NCBI GenBank assembly: GCA_052034085.1
Contig: JBPOJA010000026.1
Location: 4,053 to 68,052 of the forward strand
DNA length: 64,000 nucleotides
Direction: 5' to 3'
Source of the DNA: UBA1426 sp052034085
GTDB taxonomy: Bacteria > Bacillota > Clostridia > Peptostreptococcales > Anaerovoracaceae
Position 1 is the first letter of the stretch. Each line of letters starts with the position of its first letter. The position numbers and the translations under genes were made by a program. Below the pieces are notes generated by a model. That model had not been told where the DNA came from. It did not search any database and was given only the letters and a program-made list of their open reading frames with translations. Shown piece after piece: positions 50,042 through 59,908 of this stretch.

Positions 50042-51196
50042 TTATTTAAACAAATCTTTCACTGCGCCGGCAAAGCTTTTCTTCTTTGTATAAGAATCAT
50101 CGGTCAGGCCGGCGCCCATATCTTTAATAAGATTCTTCTGCCTGGCGTTCAGCTTGGTGGGCACTTCCAGTTTCACTTTTATATAAAGGTCACCCACCCT
50201 GCTGCTTCTCACACTCTTAACACCTTTGCCTTTCAGGCGGAATATGGTGTCAGGCTGGGTTCCCTCAGGAACCTTATAGCTGACCTTTTCCTTCATAGTC
50301 GGAACAACTATATCTGCTCCCAGAGCTGCCTGGTCAAAGGTTATGGGGATCTCAAGCCAGAGGTCGTTACCTTCACGCCTGAAGAGCTTGTGGGGCTCAA
50401 CGGAGATTACCACATAAAGGTCGCCTGCCGGGCCTCCGTTCTTGCCCGGCTCTCCCTGGCCCTTGATGGAAATTACAGAATCATTGTCCACGCCTGCCGG
50501 AACTTCCACGGCTATAGTCACCTGTTTTTTCAGCTTGCCTTTGCCGTTGCAGAGCTTGCAGGGATCCTCCACGACTTCTCCGGTACCTTCACAGGTGGGG
50601 CAGGATTGAACGTTTACAAACTGGCCAAAAGGCGTTCTCTGAGTACTCCTTACCTCTCCGCTTCCTCCGCAGGTGGGACAGGTTTTCTTGCCGGAACCTT
50701 TGCTGGCACCGGTGCCCTTGCAGCCTTCACAGATAACGGTCTTTGTAATCTTTAAATTCTTCTTGGCACCGAAAACAGCCTCTTCAAAAGTAATTCTGAG
50801 ACCTTTCTGCAGATCTGCACCCCTTTGAGGGCCTGTTCTCCTGGGCTGGCCGTAGCCGGCTGCTCCGCCGAACATGCTGCCGAAAATATCGCCGAATATG
50901 TCCTCAAAACCACCGGCTCCGCCAAAACCGCCAAAGCCGCCGGCCCCGCCGAATCCCGCACTGGGATCTACGCCGGCGTGGCCGAATCTGTCATACTTAT
51001 CCTTTTGCTTAGGATCCGATAAAATACCGTAGGCCTCATTTACTTCCTTAAACTTTTCCTCCGCAGTCTTGTCTCCGGGGTTCCTGTCAGGATGATATTC
51101 CATAGCCTTCTTTCTGAAGGCCGATTTAATCTCATCCTCACTGGCGCCCTTCTTTATGCCAAGGACTTCGTAATAATCTCTCTTTTGTTCTGCCAT
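50042..51196 (-). CDS. dnaJ: chaperone protein DnaJ
   Basis: 384 residues. J domain with YHPDRNPGD, Gly/Phe-rich region (GGAGGFGGFGG), four CxxCxGxG zinc units (CEGCKGTG, CPTCGGSG, CPTCEGTG, CKLCNGKG) and the C-terminal substrate-binding part. Cochaperone of DnaK. Third gene after grpE and dnaK under CIRCE control. Confidence 0.97.
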   Translation of the reverse strand: MAEQKRDYYEVLGIKKGASEDEIKSAFRKKAMEYHPDRNPGDKTAEEKFKEVNEAYGILSDPKQKDKYDRFGHAGVDPSAGFGGAGGFGGFGGAGGFEDIFGDIFGSMFGGAAGYGQPRRTGPQRGADLQKGLRITFEEAVFGAKKNLKITKTVICEGCKGTGASKGSGKKTCPTCGGSGEVRSTQRTPFGQFVNVQSCPTCEGTGEVVEDPCKLCNGKGKLKKQVTIAVEVPAGVDNDSVISIKGQGEPGKNGGPAGDLYVVISVEPHKLFRREGNDLWLEIPITFDQAALGADIVVPTMKEKVSYKVPEGTQPDTIFRLKGKGVKSVRSSRVGDLYIKVKLEVPTKLNARQKNLIKDMGAGLTDDSYTKKKSFAGAVKDLFK

Positions 51197-51250
51197 GGGT
51201 ATTCGTCTCCCGCTAAATTATCTTCCTTTATTATTTATTTTCAGCTTTCT

Positions 51251-53164
51251 TTAGTTTTCTTCGCTGCTTCCGTTTTCATCATCTTCCACTACTTCGAACT
51301 CCGCGTCAACCACATTGTCATGTTCGCCGGCTGAGGAAGCACCGCTTCCAAAGTCACCGCCGCCAAAGCTGTCGGCACCGCTTGGGTCAAAGCCGCCCTG
51401 GGCTCCCTGGGCTCCCTGGGCTCCCTGGGCCTGCTGATACAGTTTAGCAGAAATTGTGTGGAAATGCTCGGTTAATGCATCAGTTTTTGCTTTTATTTCT
51501 TCCAGTGTACCGTTTTCAAGCACAGCACTGAGGTCATCTTTTGCACTGACTATGGTGTCTTTTTCAGAATCTGACAGGCTGCCTTCCAGCTCCTTCAGTG
51601 ATTTTTCCGTCTCGTAGATTAAGCTTTCAGCCTTGTTTCTGGCTTCAACCTCTTCTTTTCTTCTCCTGTCCTCTTCGGCAAACTGCTCAGCTTCTTTAAC
51701 CTTCTGCTTGATTTCTTCATCGCTCAGTTTGGTTGATGAAGTTATGGTAATCCTCTGCTCCCTGCCTGTGCCCAGGTCTTTGGCACTGACGTTTACAATG
51801 CCGTTGGCGTCTATGTCAAAAGTAACTTCAATCTGGGGCACTCCTCTGGGTGCGGGAGGAATTCCGCTGAGCTGAAATCTGCCTAAAGTAATGTTGCCGG
51901 CCGCCATTTCCCTTTCACCCTGCATTACGTGAATATCCACTGCGCTCTGGTTGTCTGCAGCCGTGGAGAAAATCTGGCTCTTCTTGGTAGGTATGGTTGT
52001 GTTTCTCTCGATCAGCCTGGTGGCAACTCCGCCCAGAGTCTCTATGGACAGGGACAGAGGTGTTACGTCCAGAAGAAGCACGTCCTTAACTTCACCGGTC
52101 AGAACTCCGGCCTGGATGGCCGCACCTATGGCAACACATTCGTCGGGGTTGATGCCCTTAAAAGGTTCTTTGCCTGTAATTTTCTTTACTGCATCCTGAA
52201 CGGCTGGAATTCTTGTGGATCCCCCTACCAGAATAACTTTTTCCAGATCCGATGCGGTAACGCCGGCATCAGCCATAGCCTTTTTCATGGGGTCAATGGT
52301 CTTCTCTACCAGATGGCTGGTAAGCTGGTCAAATTTCGCCCTGGTTATATCCATGTTCAGGTGCAAAGGACCTTCCGGATTAACCGTGATAAATGGCAGG
52401 TTTACGCTGGTGGTCTGGGCTGAGGACAATTCCTTTTTCGCCTTTTCCGCGGCTTCCTTCAGCCTCTGCAGAGCCATTTTGTCACTTCTCAGATCCACGC
52501 CATTTTCCTTGGCAAAGCTGTCTGCTATGAAATTTACCAGTGCATCGTCAAAGTCGTCGCCGCCAAGTTTATTGTTGCCGTTGGTGGCCAGAACTTCAAA
52601 TACTCCGTCTCCAAGGTCCAGTATGGAAACGTCAAATGTGCCACCGCCAAGGTCATATACCAGAATCTTGTGGTTGGCACCGCTTTCTTTATCAAGACCG
52701 TAGGCCAAAGATGCCGCCGTGGGCTCATTTATAATTCTTTTTACGTCAAGACCTGCAATCTTTCCGGCATCGGCAGTTGCCTGCTTCTGACTGTCTGTGA
52801 AGTAAGCCGGCACCGTGATAACCGCCTCTGTAATTTTTTCACCCAGGTAGGCTTCTGCATCCTGCTTGAGTTTTGATAGTATCATTGCAGAAATATCCTG
52901 CGGTGTGTAGGTTTTGCCATCTATGGTAACTGTATAGTTGGTTCCCATTTCTCTCTTGATGGACATTACTGTTCTGGTGGGGTTGGTTATGGCCTGACGC
53001 TTGGCTGTCTCGCCTACCAGTCTTTCGCCATTTTTGGCAAATGCAACTATGGAGGGTGTAGTCCTGTTGCCTTCTGCGTTGGCTATTACAACGGGCTCTC
53101 CCCCTTCTAAAACGGATACTACCGAGTTTGTTGTTCCTAAATCAATTCCTATTACTTTTCCCAT
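51251..53164 (-). CDS. dnaK: chaperone protein DnaK (Hsp70)
   Basis: 637 residues. N-terminal GIDLGTTNSVVSVLEGG, phosphate loop VYDLGGGTFDVSIL, ILVGGSTRIPAV, and a flexible GAQGAQGAQGG tail before the EEN end. ATP-dependent folding with GrpE and DnaJ. The AGGAGGAAG ribosome site precedes the ATG. Confidence 0.98.
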   Translation of the reverse strand: MGKVIGIDLGTTNSVVSVLEGGEPVVIANAEGNRTTPSIVAFAKNGERLVGETAKRQAITNPTRTVMSIKREMGTNYTVTIDGKTYTPQDISAMILSKLKQDAEAYLGEKITEAVITVPAYFTDSQKQATADAGKIAGLDVKRIINEPTAASLAYGLDKESGANHKILVYDLGGGTFDVSILDLGDGVFEVLATNGNNKLGGDDFDDALVNFIADSFAKENGVDLRSDKMALQRLKEAAEKAKKELSSAQTTSVNLPFITVNPEGPLHLNMDITRAKFDQLTSHLVEKTIDPMKKAMADAGVTASDLEKVILVGGSTRIPAVQDAVKKITGKEPFKGINPDECVAIGAAIQAGVLTGEVKDVLLLDVTPLSLSIETLGGVATRLIERNTTIPTKKSQIFSTAADNQSAVDIHVMQGEREMAAGNITLGRFQLSGIPPAPRGVPQIEVTFDIDANGIVNVSAKDLGTGREQRITITSSTKLSDEEIKQKVKEAEQFAEEDRRRKEEVEARNKAESLIYETEKSLKELEGSLSDSEKDTIVSAKDDLSAVLENGTLEEIKAKTDALTEHFHTISAKLYQQAQGAQGAQGAQGGFDPSGADSFGGGDFGSGASSAGEHDNVVDAEFEVVEDDENGSSEEN

Positions 53165-53239
53165 TTCTTTCTTCCTCCTGTGATTTCTGTTATCTGTATA
53201 TCTTGTATCTCTATTTGTCCGATTAATTCCTTATTTAAT

Positions 53240-53812
53240 CTATTCGGCCACTATCACCATGGATGGTCTTATAACTTTCTTGTTCAGCATATAACCCTTT
53301 TGCAAAACTGTGGTTATGTGGCCCTTTTCTGTTTCATCCGTGCTTTCAGTCTGCACTGCATGATGAAAGTTCGGATCAAATTCCTGGTTTTCCGTGGGAA
53401 TTTCCTCCAGGCCGGATTTGGTCAGCACGCCCATAAGCTGCTTAAAAATCATCTCCATGCCCTCTTTCATTCCCGTGTCCGCTGTTTCCACCGCCAGGGC
53501 TCTGTCAAAATTATCTATAACGGCTAAAAGCTCCGTCATAATCTTTTCATTGGCATAGGAGTATATGTCGTTTTTCTCCTTGTCCACCCTACGCCTGAAG
53601 TTCTGGAAGTCGGCCGCCAGCCGCAAATACTTGGTGTTTAGTTCCTCCTCTTCCTGTGAAAGCTGGTCGTCTTTTGCCATCGTTTCATCTGATGATTCAA
53701 CTTTTTCGTCTGTTTCACCGGCCGTCTTGGCCTCCTCTTCCGACTGTTCTGAAATATCCTCCAGATTGTCCATCAGATCTTTTTCTTCTGCCGCACCTTT
53801 TTTACTCTTCAT
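53240..53812 (-). CDS. grpE: nucleotide exchange factor GrpE
   Basis: 190 residues: a Lys/Glu-rich head, a long coiled coil (ELNTKYLRLAADFQNFRRRVDKEKNDI), and the beta domain GYMLNKKVIRPSMVIVAE at the end. The start overlaps the end of hrcA by 11 bases, so the two are translationally coupled. Confidence 0.97.
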   Translation of the reverse strand: MKSKKGAAEEKDLMDNLEDISEQSEEEAKTAGETDEKVESSDETMAKDDQLSQEEEELNTKYLRLAADFQNFRRRVDKEKNDIYSYANEKIMTELLAVIDNFDRALAVETADTGMKEGMEMIFKQLMGVLTKSGLEEIPTENQEFDPNFHHAVQTESTDETEKGHITTVLQKGYMLNKKVIRPSMVIVAE

Positions 53813-54848
53813 CCTCTTCTCCTTCTTCTCCGGTTATAAATGCCTCGTTTAAATGATCAGTCATATATTCCATAATCGAGGTTATCTGGCCGTACTGCAT
53901 TCTTGTGGGGCCGATGACCCCCAGTCTGCCCACCAGCTTGCCGTCGATTTTATATGTAGCTGTGATTAAACTGCACTCCTTCAGGGTTTCGTCAATATTT
54001 TCCTCGCCTATGGTGATAATCACTCCCTTGTCCCTGTTAACCAGAACCCGGGGGAAATCCTTGCTGTTAATCATTTCAAGGAAAATTTTCGCCTTTTCTA
54101 TGTCGTTGTATTCAGGCAGATTGAAAATATTCAGAAGCCCTTCCATGTAAAACTCTTCGTCCAGCATATTCTCCAAAGTCCTCATAAATCGAGGCATGAT
54201 GGAGTCGGCCAGTTTGCTGAGTGCATCTATGTCAACTTCAAAGTTACGCACAATGTCCATTGTCAGTATGTCGGACAGCTTCTTGCCTTTGTAGTTGTGA
54301 GTCAGCACCTTTGCCAGCAGCTCCAGCTGGTCCTCTTTATATGGAACCTTGGGCTGGAGTATGGTGTTGGTGGATTTGCCGCTTTCGGCAACAAGCACCA
54401 GAACCACACTGTTTTCATCTATGGGTACGATATTTACATACCTGAGCACATCCTCATGCTGGCTTGGCGTTACCGCAAAAGAGGTCAGGCTGGTAAGCTC
54501 CGACAGCAGTTTGGCCGCATGTTCAACAGTCTGGCTGAATTCATTGAGCTTGGTGTTCAGGTTGTTTCTGATCCGCTCTTTTTCCAACTTTGAAAGCTCA
54601 TGCCTTTCCATAAGGCTGTCCACATACAGGCGGTAAGCTTTTGTGGACGGAACCCTGCCTGCCGATGTGTGAGGATGGGTCAGGAAGCCCATCTCCTCCA
54701 GATCAGCCATTTCGTTTCTTATGGTGGCGGGACTGATGCCCATTCCATACCTACGGGACAAGGTGCGGGATCCTACAGGCTCGGCGGAAACTATAAAATC
54801 CGTGATTATAGCCTGAAGAATCTTAAGTTTTCTTTCGTTTAAATCCAT
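53802..54848 (-). CDS. hrcA: heat-inducible transcriptional repressor HrcA
   Basis: 348 residues. The second of two adjacent ATGs (54848) is chosen because AGGAGGG is five bases before it. Winged-helix N-terminus LNERKLKILQAIITDFIVSAEPVGSRTL and RRYGMGISPATIRNEMADLEEMGFL are typical. HrcA binds CIRCE, which lies 27 bp upstream at 54875-54901, so it controls its own operon (hrcA-grpE-dnaK-dnaJ). Confidence 0.97.
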   Translation of the reverse strand: MDLNERKLKILQAIITDFIVSAEPVGSRTLSRRYGMGISPATIRNEMADLEEMGFLTHPHTSAGRVPSTKAYRLYVDSLMERHELSKLEKERIRNNLNTKLNEFSQTVEHAAKLLSELTSLTSFAVTPSQHEDVLRYVNIVPIDENSVVLVLVAESGKSTNTILQPKVPYKEDQLELLAKVLTHNYKGKKLSDILTMDIVRNFEVDIDALSKLADSIMPRFMRTLENMLDEEFYMEGLLNIFNLPEYNDIEKAKIFLEMINSKDFPRVLVNRDKGVIITIGEENIDETLKECSLITATYKIDGKLVGRLGVIGPTRMQYGQITSIMEYMTDHLNEAFITGEEGEEDEE

Positions 54849-54874
54849 CATTTCCCTCCTCCCGTTTCATTTTA

Positions 54875-54901
54875 TTAGCACTCTTACCAAGTGAGTGCTA
54901 A
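54875..54901 (-). promoter_or_regulatory. CIRCE operator
   Basis: Perfect consensus TTAGCACTC-N9-GAGTGCTAA, just downstream of the heat-shock promoter; target of HrcA. Confidence 0.97.
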
Positions 54902-54910
54902 TCTAACAAT

Positions 54911-54939
54911 AATATACTACCCGAAAAGGCCCTTGTCAA
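54911..54939 (-). promoter_or_regulatory. heat-shock operon promoter
   Basis: Minus-strand TTGACA (54934-54939), 17-bp spacer, TATATT (54911-54916), followed by CIRCE. Confidence 0.85.
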
Positions 54940-54945
54940 ACAGTT

Positions 54946-55233
54946 TTACGGGGTTTTTCTTTCCTCAAGATAATCAATTAATTTTTTGTGAAATTCGCAT
55001 TTGAAAGAACAGAGTTTTTCAGTAATCCTCTGCCTTGTCCGGAGAGCTTTTCCCGTTCCGGGTATGTCAAAAAAGACGAATCCGTCCGCATACCAGAGAT
55101 CTTCCCCCCTGGTGTTGTCCACAATGCGGCCATCCAGGCAGCTCATCAGCCAGTCCATGTCATCTTCCTTGTCAATGTGGGCAAAGGGGGGTGTTTTAAT
55201 TATTTCATCGTAATACTGCTTGTACTCTTTCAC
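54946..55233 (-). CDS. hypothetical protein, 95 residues
   Basis: GTG start at 55233 with AAGGAGG ten bases upstream, so it is probably translated. Charged, soluble, with DDMDWLMSCLDGRIVDNTRGEDLWYADGFVFFDIPG and three cysteines. No family recognised. It ends just before the hrcA promoter and follows glpK by 43 bp on the same strand, so it may share the glpK transcript. Confidence 0.6.
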   Translation of the reverse strand: MKEYKQYYDEIIKTPPFAHIDKEDDMDWLMSCLDGRIVDNTRGEDLWYADGFVFFDIPGTGKALRTRQRITEKLCSFKCEFHKKLIDYLEERKTP

Positions 55234-55276
55234 TTTGCAGGCTCCTCCTTACAGTTTTGGGCTGCACGCAGGCTTC

Positions 55277-56755
55277 TCAAAAACTTCTTTTTACGGCATC
55301 GTGCCAGCCTTCCAGCAGTTCTTTTCTCTTTTGGATTTCCATGTCCGGCTCAAAAAAGCGTTCAACCTGGCGGTTGTTTTTTACATCATCAAGGCTTTTC
55401 CAGTAGCCGGTGGCCAGGCCTGCCATGTAGGCGGCGCCCAGGGCGGTGCTTTCTTTGTTTACAGGTCTTTCCACCGCCGCACCGGTTATATCTGCCTGAA
55501 ACTGCATTAGAAAATTGTTTTCAGAGGCGCCGCCGTCTGCTTTGACATTTGCCAGTTTTATGCCGGCATCCTCCTCCATTGCATTTAAAACATCAACAGT
55601 CTGATAAGCGATGGCCTCAAGAGTTGCTCTGACCAGATGGTTTCTGCCCGTGCCTCTGCTGAGCCCTGTGATTGTTCCCCTGGCATAGGGATTCCAGTAA
55701 GGTGCCCCAAGACCCACAAAGGCCGGAACAAAATAGACTCCGCCGCTGTCCTCTACCTCCATGGCCAGCTCTTCGGTTTCCTGGGCTGTCCTTATGAGTT
55801 TCAGCTCATCCCTCAACCACTGGACAGCGGCTCCTGCTATGAAAACAGAACCTTCCAGGGCATAAGTGATGTTCTTTCCTATTTTCCAGCCAATGGTTGT
55901 CAGCAGCCCGTTTTTAGAGCTGACAGGCCTACCTCCAGTATTCATGAGGAGGAAACCTCCGGTGCCATAGGTATTTTTTGCATCGCCGGCATGAAAACAA
56001 GCCTGGCCAAACAAAGCAGCCTGCTGGTCCCCCACTGCCGAGCCTATGGGAATCTCTCCTCCGAAAATCAGCGGATCAGTGCTTCCGTATATAAAACTTG
56101 AATCCATAACCCGGGGCAGCATGCCTGCAGGAATTTGCAGGATTTCCAGCAGTTCTTCGTCCCATTTCAGTTCTTTAATATTGTAGAGCATGGTTCTGGC
56201 GGCATTGGAATAATCCGTTGCATGAACCCTGCCCTTAGTAAGATTCCAGATAAGCCAGCTGTCGATTGTTCCGAAAAGCAAATCGCCTCTTTCTGCTTTT
56301 GATCTTGCCCCCTCCACATTATCCAGTATCCATTTAATTTTGGTAGCCGAAAAATATGCATCGATGGGGAGGCCGGTCTTTTCCCTGAACTTTTCTTCAA
56401 GGCCCTGCTTTTTCAGCTCATCGCAGTAATCAGCCGTGCGGCGGCACTGCCAGACAATGGCATTGTAAACCGGTTTCCCGGTTGTCTTGTCCCAGACCAC
56501 GGTGGTTTCCCTCTGGTTGGTAATGCCTATGGCTTCAATGTCATGAAATTCCACCCCTATGTGCCTCATGGCCTGTTGTGCCACCCCCACCTGAACCGCC
56601 CAGATCTCCATGGCGTCATGCTCCACCCAGCCGGGCCTGGGGTAGATCTGCTTAAACTCTCTTTGGGCAATGCTTACTATTTCACCCCTGTGGTTTACCA
56701 GCATGGCCCTCGATGAGGTAGTTCCCTGGTCGAAAGACATTATGTATTTTGACAT
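55277..56755 (-). CDS. glpK: glycerol kinase
   Basis: 492 residues from ATG 56755 (MSKYIMSFDQGTTSSRA), preceded by AGGTGA; a longer frame upstream has no ribosome site. Phosphate loop DQGTTSSRAML, NQRETTVVWDK and GGASENNFLMQFQADI of the FGGY family. It phosphorylates glycerol to glycerol 3-phosphate. Its position between hemW and hrcA is not the usual clostridial context, so it was probably inserted here; no glpF or glpD is beside it. Confidence 0.95.
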   Translation of the reverse strand: MSKYIMSFDQGTTSSRAMLVNHRGEIVSIAQREFKQIYPRPGWVEHDAMEIWAVQVGVAQQAMRHIGVEFHDIEAIGITNQRETTVVWDKTTGKPVYNAIVWQCRRTADYCDELKKQGLEEKFREKTGLPIDAYFSATKIKWILDNVEGARSKAERGDLLFGTIDSWLIWNLTKGRVHATDYSNAARTMLYNIKELKWDEELLEILQIPAGMLPRVMDSSFIYGSTDPLIFGGEIPIGSAVGDQQAALFGQACFHAGDAKNTYGTGGFLLMNTGGRPVSSKNGLLTTIGWKIGKNITYALEGSVFIAGAAVQWLRDELKLIRTAQETEELAMEVEDSGGVYFVPAFVGLGAPYWNPYARGTITGLSRGTGRNHLVRATLEAIAYQTVDVLNAMEEDAGIKLANVKADGGASENNFLMQFQADITGAAVERPVNKESTALGAAYMAGLATGYWKSLDDVKNNRQVERFFEPDMEIQKRKELLEGWHDAVKRSF

Positions 56756-56796
56756 TTCTTCACCTGTTCCTTTTCTACAAAACAACTCTTTGCATA

Positions 56797-57990
56797 TTAC
56801 ACGAAATCCACCAGGACCCGGTTGAATAAATCCAGGCCGGCAAGGCTCAGTCTTATGGTCTTTTCATCGCTTTTCAGCAGCCCGGCTTTCACATTTTTCT
56901 CTATGGCCTCTCCGTACTTACTGTAAATATCCATGCCGAACCTCTGCTCAAAATCCTTTATCTCTATTCCTTCCACTTTTCTCAGACCTGTAAACATATA
57001 CTCCGCCAGTTCATCCTCCAATGTGTTTTTATGCACGGAGTCCATGAAATCCCCGCTCCCCATGCCTTTAAGATACACATCAAGCTCTCTTACATTTTCA
57101 CATCTGTGCCCGCTCAAGTATGAATGGGCACCCAAACCCAGCCCAAGATATTCCTCCATTGACCAGTATTTCAGATTGTGACGGGACTGAAAGCCCGGCT
57201 TTGCGCAGTTGGATATCTCGTAATGGACATATCCTGCAGCTTTCAGCATTCCCACTGCCTTGTGATACATGGCTCTGTCCGTCTCCTCGTCAATTGCGTC
57301 AAGGAAGCCTGTATCAATCATTTCTTTCAAAGGCGTTCCCTCTTCAATCTGCAGTGCATAAAAAGAAATATGCTGAGGGTCCAGGCTTATGGTTTCACCC
57401 AGAGTCTTCTCCCAATCGCCCAGGGTCTGACCGGGAAGAGCAAAAATCAAATCCAGACTTATATTTTTAAAGCCGGCATTTTTTGCCATTTCATATTTCC
57501 TGAGAAAAACTTCTCTGCTGTGGGCCCGCCCCAAGGTATTCAACATTTCATTGTTCAAACTTTGAACACCAATGCTTAGGCGGTTAATGCCCGCTTTCAG
57601 GTAGGCCTCCAGTTTCTCTTCCGTTATGGATTCGGGGTTGGCTTCTATGGTGATTTCCGGAAGTCCTTCTATTCTCCCGTCTCCCGCAAACGAAAAAGGT
57701 GTTCGCAGCTCATCCATTATTCTTGCTACATGGCCGGCATCAATAAAGGAGGGGGTTCCCCCTCCGATATACACTGTATCTATATAATAGTTGTCTGCGG
57801 CAAAATGCAGGCTTTCACGGGTAAATCCGGCTTTGAAACTTCCGATCTGCCTGCTAAGGGCATCAATGTAGGTGGCAACCGCATCTTTTCCAGGATCCTG
57901 AAAAGAGAGAAAATCGCAGTAACTGCAGCGGTGCACGCAAAAAGGAATATGAATATAGAGGCCCAAAGGCTTTTTATTTGTTGTCGTCAT
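56797..57990 (-). CDS. hemW: radical SAM haem chaperone HemW
   Basis: 397 residues from ATG 57990 (MTTTNKKPLGLYIHIPFC), which overlaps the end of lepA by 17 bases; longer readings run inside lepA. Radical-SAM CVHRCSYCDF and GGGTPSFI are present, with C-terminal HemN domain. HemW passes haem to respiratory proteins; it is not a true coproporphyrinogen oxidase. The lepA-hemW pair is conserved in Bacillota. Confidence 0.94.
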   Translation of the reverse strand: MTTTNKKPLGLYIHIPFCVHRCSYCDFLSFQDPGKDAVATYIDALSRQIGSFKAGFTRESLHFAADNYYIDTVYIGGGTPSFIDAGHVARIMDELRTPFSFAGDGRIEGLPEITIEANPESITEEKLEAYLKAGINRLSIGVQSLNNEMLNTLGRAHSREVFLRKYEMAKNAGFKNISLDLIFALPGQTLGDWEKTLGETISLDPQHISFYALQIEEGTPLKEMIDTGFLDAIDEETDRAMYHKAVGMLKAAGYVHYEISNCAKPGFQSRHNLKYWSMEEYLGLGLGAHSYLSGHRCENVRELDVYLKGMGSGDFMDSVHKNTLEDELAEYMFTGLRKVEGIEIKDFEQRFGMDIYSKYGEAIEKNVKAGLLKSDEKTIRLSLAGLDLFNRVLVDFV

Positions 57991-59785
57991 ACTTGAGCAC
58001 CGCAGTAAAAGCTTCCTGGGGAACTTCCACACTGCCGAAGCGACGCATCCTTTTCTTGCCTTCCTTCTGCTTCTCCAGCAGTTTCTTTTTACGGGAAATG
58101 TCGCCACCGTAACACTTGGCTATTACGTCCTTCCTGACGGCCTTAACGGTTTCCCTGGCTATCACCTTCTGGCCAATGGATGCCTGAATGGGAATTTCAA
58201 ACTGATGTTTGGGTATTATCTCCTTCAGTTTTTCACAGACGAAGCGTCCTCTTGAATAGGCCTTTGACTCATGGACTATCATGGAAAATGCATCCACCAG
58301 CTCCTTGTTAAGCAAAATATCCAGTTTCACCAGATTGGATTTCTGATAACGCAAAAGCTCATAATCCAAAGAACCGTAGCCCCTGGTTTTGGATTTAAGG
58401 GCATCGAAGAAGTCATAGATTACCTCATTTAAAGGCATCTCATAGTGAAGGGCAACCCTGTTTTCTGTAATATATTCCATATGGGTCATGGTGCCCCGTC
58501 TTTCCTGACAGATTTCCATTATTCCGCCCACATAATCATTGGGAATCATGATATCCGCTTTTACTATAGGCTCTTCAATATGGTCTATTTCCACCTGCGG
58601 CGGCAGGTTTGAAGGATTCTGTATCATCAGCTCTGTGCCGTCGGTTTTTACTACTTTGTATATTACACTGGGGGAAGTGGTTACTATGGCCAGGTCAAAC
58701 TCCCGTTCCAGACGTTCAACTATGATTTCCATATGCAAAAGGCCCAAAAATCCGCACCTGAAACCAAAGCCCAGAGCTGTTGAAGTTTCCGGCTCAAACA
58801 GGAAGGCCGCATCGTTGACCTGGAGCTTTTCCAGGGCATCTCTTATACTTTCGTATTTTTCACCTTCGGCAGGGTATATGCCGCAATAAACCATGGACTG
58901 CATCTTCTTATAACCTGGGAAAGGTTTATCGGTAGGATCTTTGTCCAGGGTAATGGTGTCACCCACCCTTGCATCGGCTACCTGCTTGATGCTGGCGCTT
59001 ATGTATCCAACCTCTCCTGCTTTCAATTCAGCAACGGGAGTATGACCGGGTGCAAAAACTCCAACCTCGGTTACTTCGTATTTTTTATTTGTGGACATGA
59101 GGCGTATAGTGTCGCCGGCTTTCACGCTGCCGTCAAACACTCTGGTGTATATGACCACCCCTCTGTAGTTATCGTAATAGGAATCAAAAATCAGGGCCTT
59201 CAGTCTGCCTTCGGGATCCCCTTTTGGAGGGGGTATAACCTCAATGACTTTCTCAAGAAGGTCCTCAATGCCTATGCCTTCCTTGGCGGAAATCAGAGGA
59301 GCTCCGCCAGCATCAATTCCTATAACCTCCTCTATCTCAGCTTTTGCCGCATCGGGGTCGGCGCTGGGCAGATCTATCTTGTTTATAACGGGGAGGATTT
59401 CAAGTTCTTCATCCAGCGCCAGATATACATTGGCCAGAGTCTGAGCCTCCACTCCCTGGGTGGCATCCACCACCAGAACAGCTCCTTCACAGGCAGCAAG
59501 GCTCCTGGAAACTTCATAGGTAAAGTCCACATGTCCCGGAGTATCGATGAGATTGAAAATGTACTCCTTTCCGTCCCCGGCTCTGTATGTGAGCCTGGTG
59601 GTCTGGAGTTTGATGGTTATGCCTCTCTCCCTTTCAATATCCATGTTGTCCAGAAACTGGTCCTTCATATCCCTTTGCTGAACCAGGCCTGTATGTTCCA
59701 GAAGTCTGTCGGCAAGGGTTGATTTTCCATGGTCTATGTGGGCAATTATACTGAAATTTCTTATGCGGTCCTGATAGCTGTTCAT
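57974..59785 (-). CDS. lepA: elongation factor 4 (LepA)
   Basis: 603 residues. GTPase motifs AHIDHGKSTLADR (G1), DTPGHVDFTYEV (G3), NKIDLPSADP (G4), then the LepA-specific C-terminus ending KGKKRMRRFGSVEVPQEAF. It acts on stalled ribosomes. AAGGAGGACC precedes the ATG and a promoter lies at 59810-59838. Confidence 0.97.
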   Translation of the reverse strand: MNSYQDRIRNFSIIAHIDHGKSTLADRLLEHTGLVQQRDMKDQFLDNMDIERERGITIKLQTTRLTYRAGDGKEYIFNLIDTPGHVDFTYEVSRSLAACEGAVLVVDATQGVEAQTLANVYLALDEELEILPVINKIDLPSADPDAAKAEIEEVIGIDAGGAPLISAKEGIGIEDLLEKVIEVIPPPKGDPEGRLKALIFDSYYDNYRGVVIYTRVFDGSVKAGDTIRLMSTNKKYEVTEVGVFAPGHTPVAELKAGEVGYISASIKQVADARVGDTITLDKDPTDKPFPGYKKMQSMVYCGIYPAEGEKYESIRDALEKLQVNDAAFLFEPETSTALGFGFRCGFLGLLHMEIIVERLEREFDLAIVTTSPSVIYKVVKTDGTELMIQNPSNLPPQVEIDHIEEPIVKADIMIPNDYVGGIMEICQERRGTMTHMEYITENRVALHYEMPLNEVIYDFFDALKSKTRGYGSLDYELLRYQKSNLVKLDILLNKELVDAFSMIVHESKAYSRGRFVCEKLKEIIPKHQFEIPIQASIGQKVIARETVKAVRKDVIAKCYGGDISRKKKLLEKQKEGKKRMRRFGSVEVPQEAFTAVLKYDDNK

Positions 59786-59809
59786 AGGTCCTCCTTTACA
59801 AGCTCACTA

Positions 59810-59838
59810 ATTGTAGCATATTTTTATTTTTGATACAA
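59810..59838 (-). promoter_or_regulatory. lepA promoter
   Basis: Minus-strand TTGTAT (59833-59838), 17-bp spacer, TACAAT (59810-59815). Confidence 0.7.
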
Positions 59839-59844
59839 TTGGCC

Positions 59845-59873
59845 TTGCATTTCCTTTTTCCATAATATATACT
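59845..59873 (+). promoter_or_regulatory. rpsT promoter
   Basis: TTGCAT (59845-59850), 17-bp spacer, TATACT (59868-59873). It is divergent from and almost back to back with the lepA promoter. Confidence 0.7.
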
Positions 59874-59908
59874 TCATTAGGCTATATTCATGAAAGTGGG
59901 GTGAAAAT

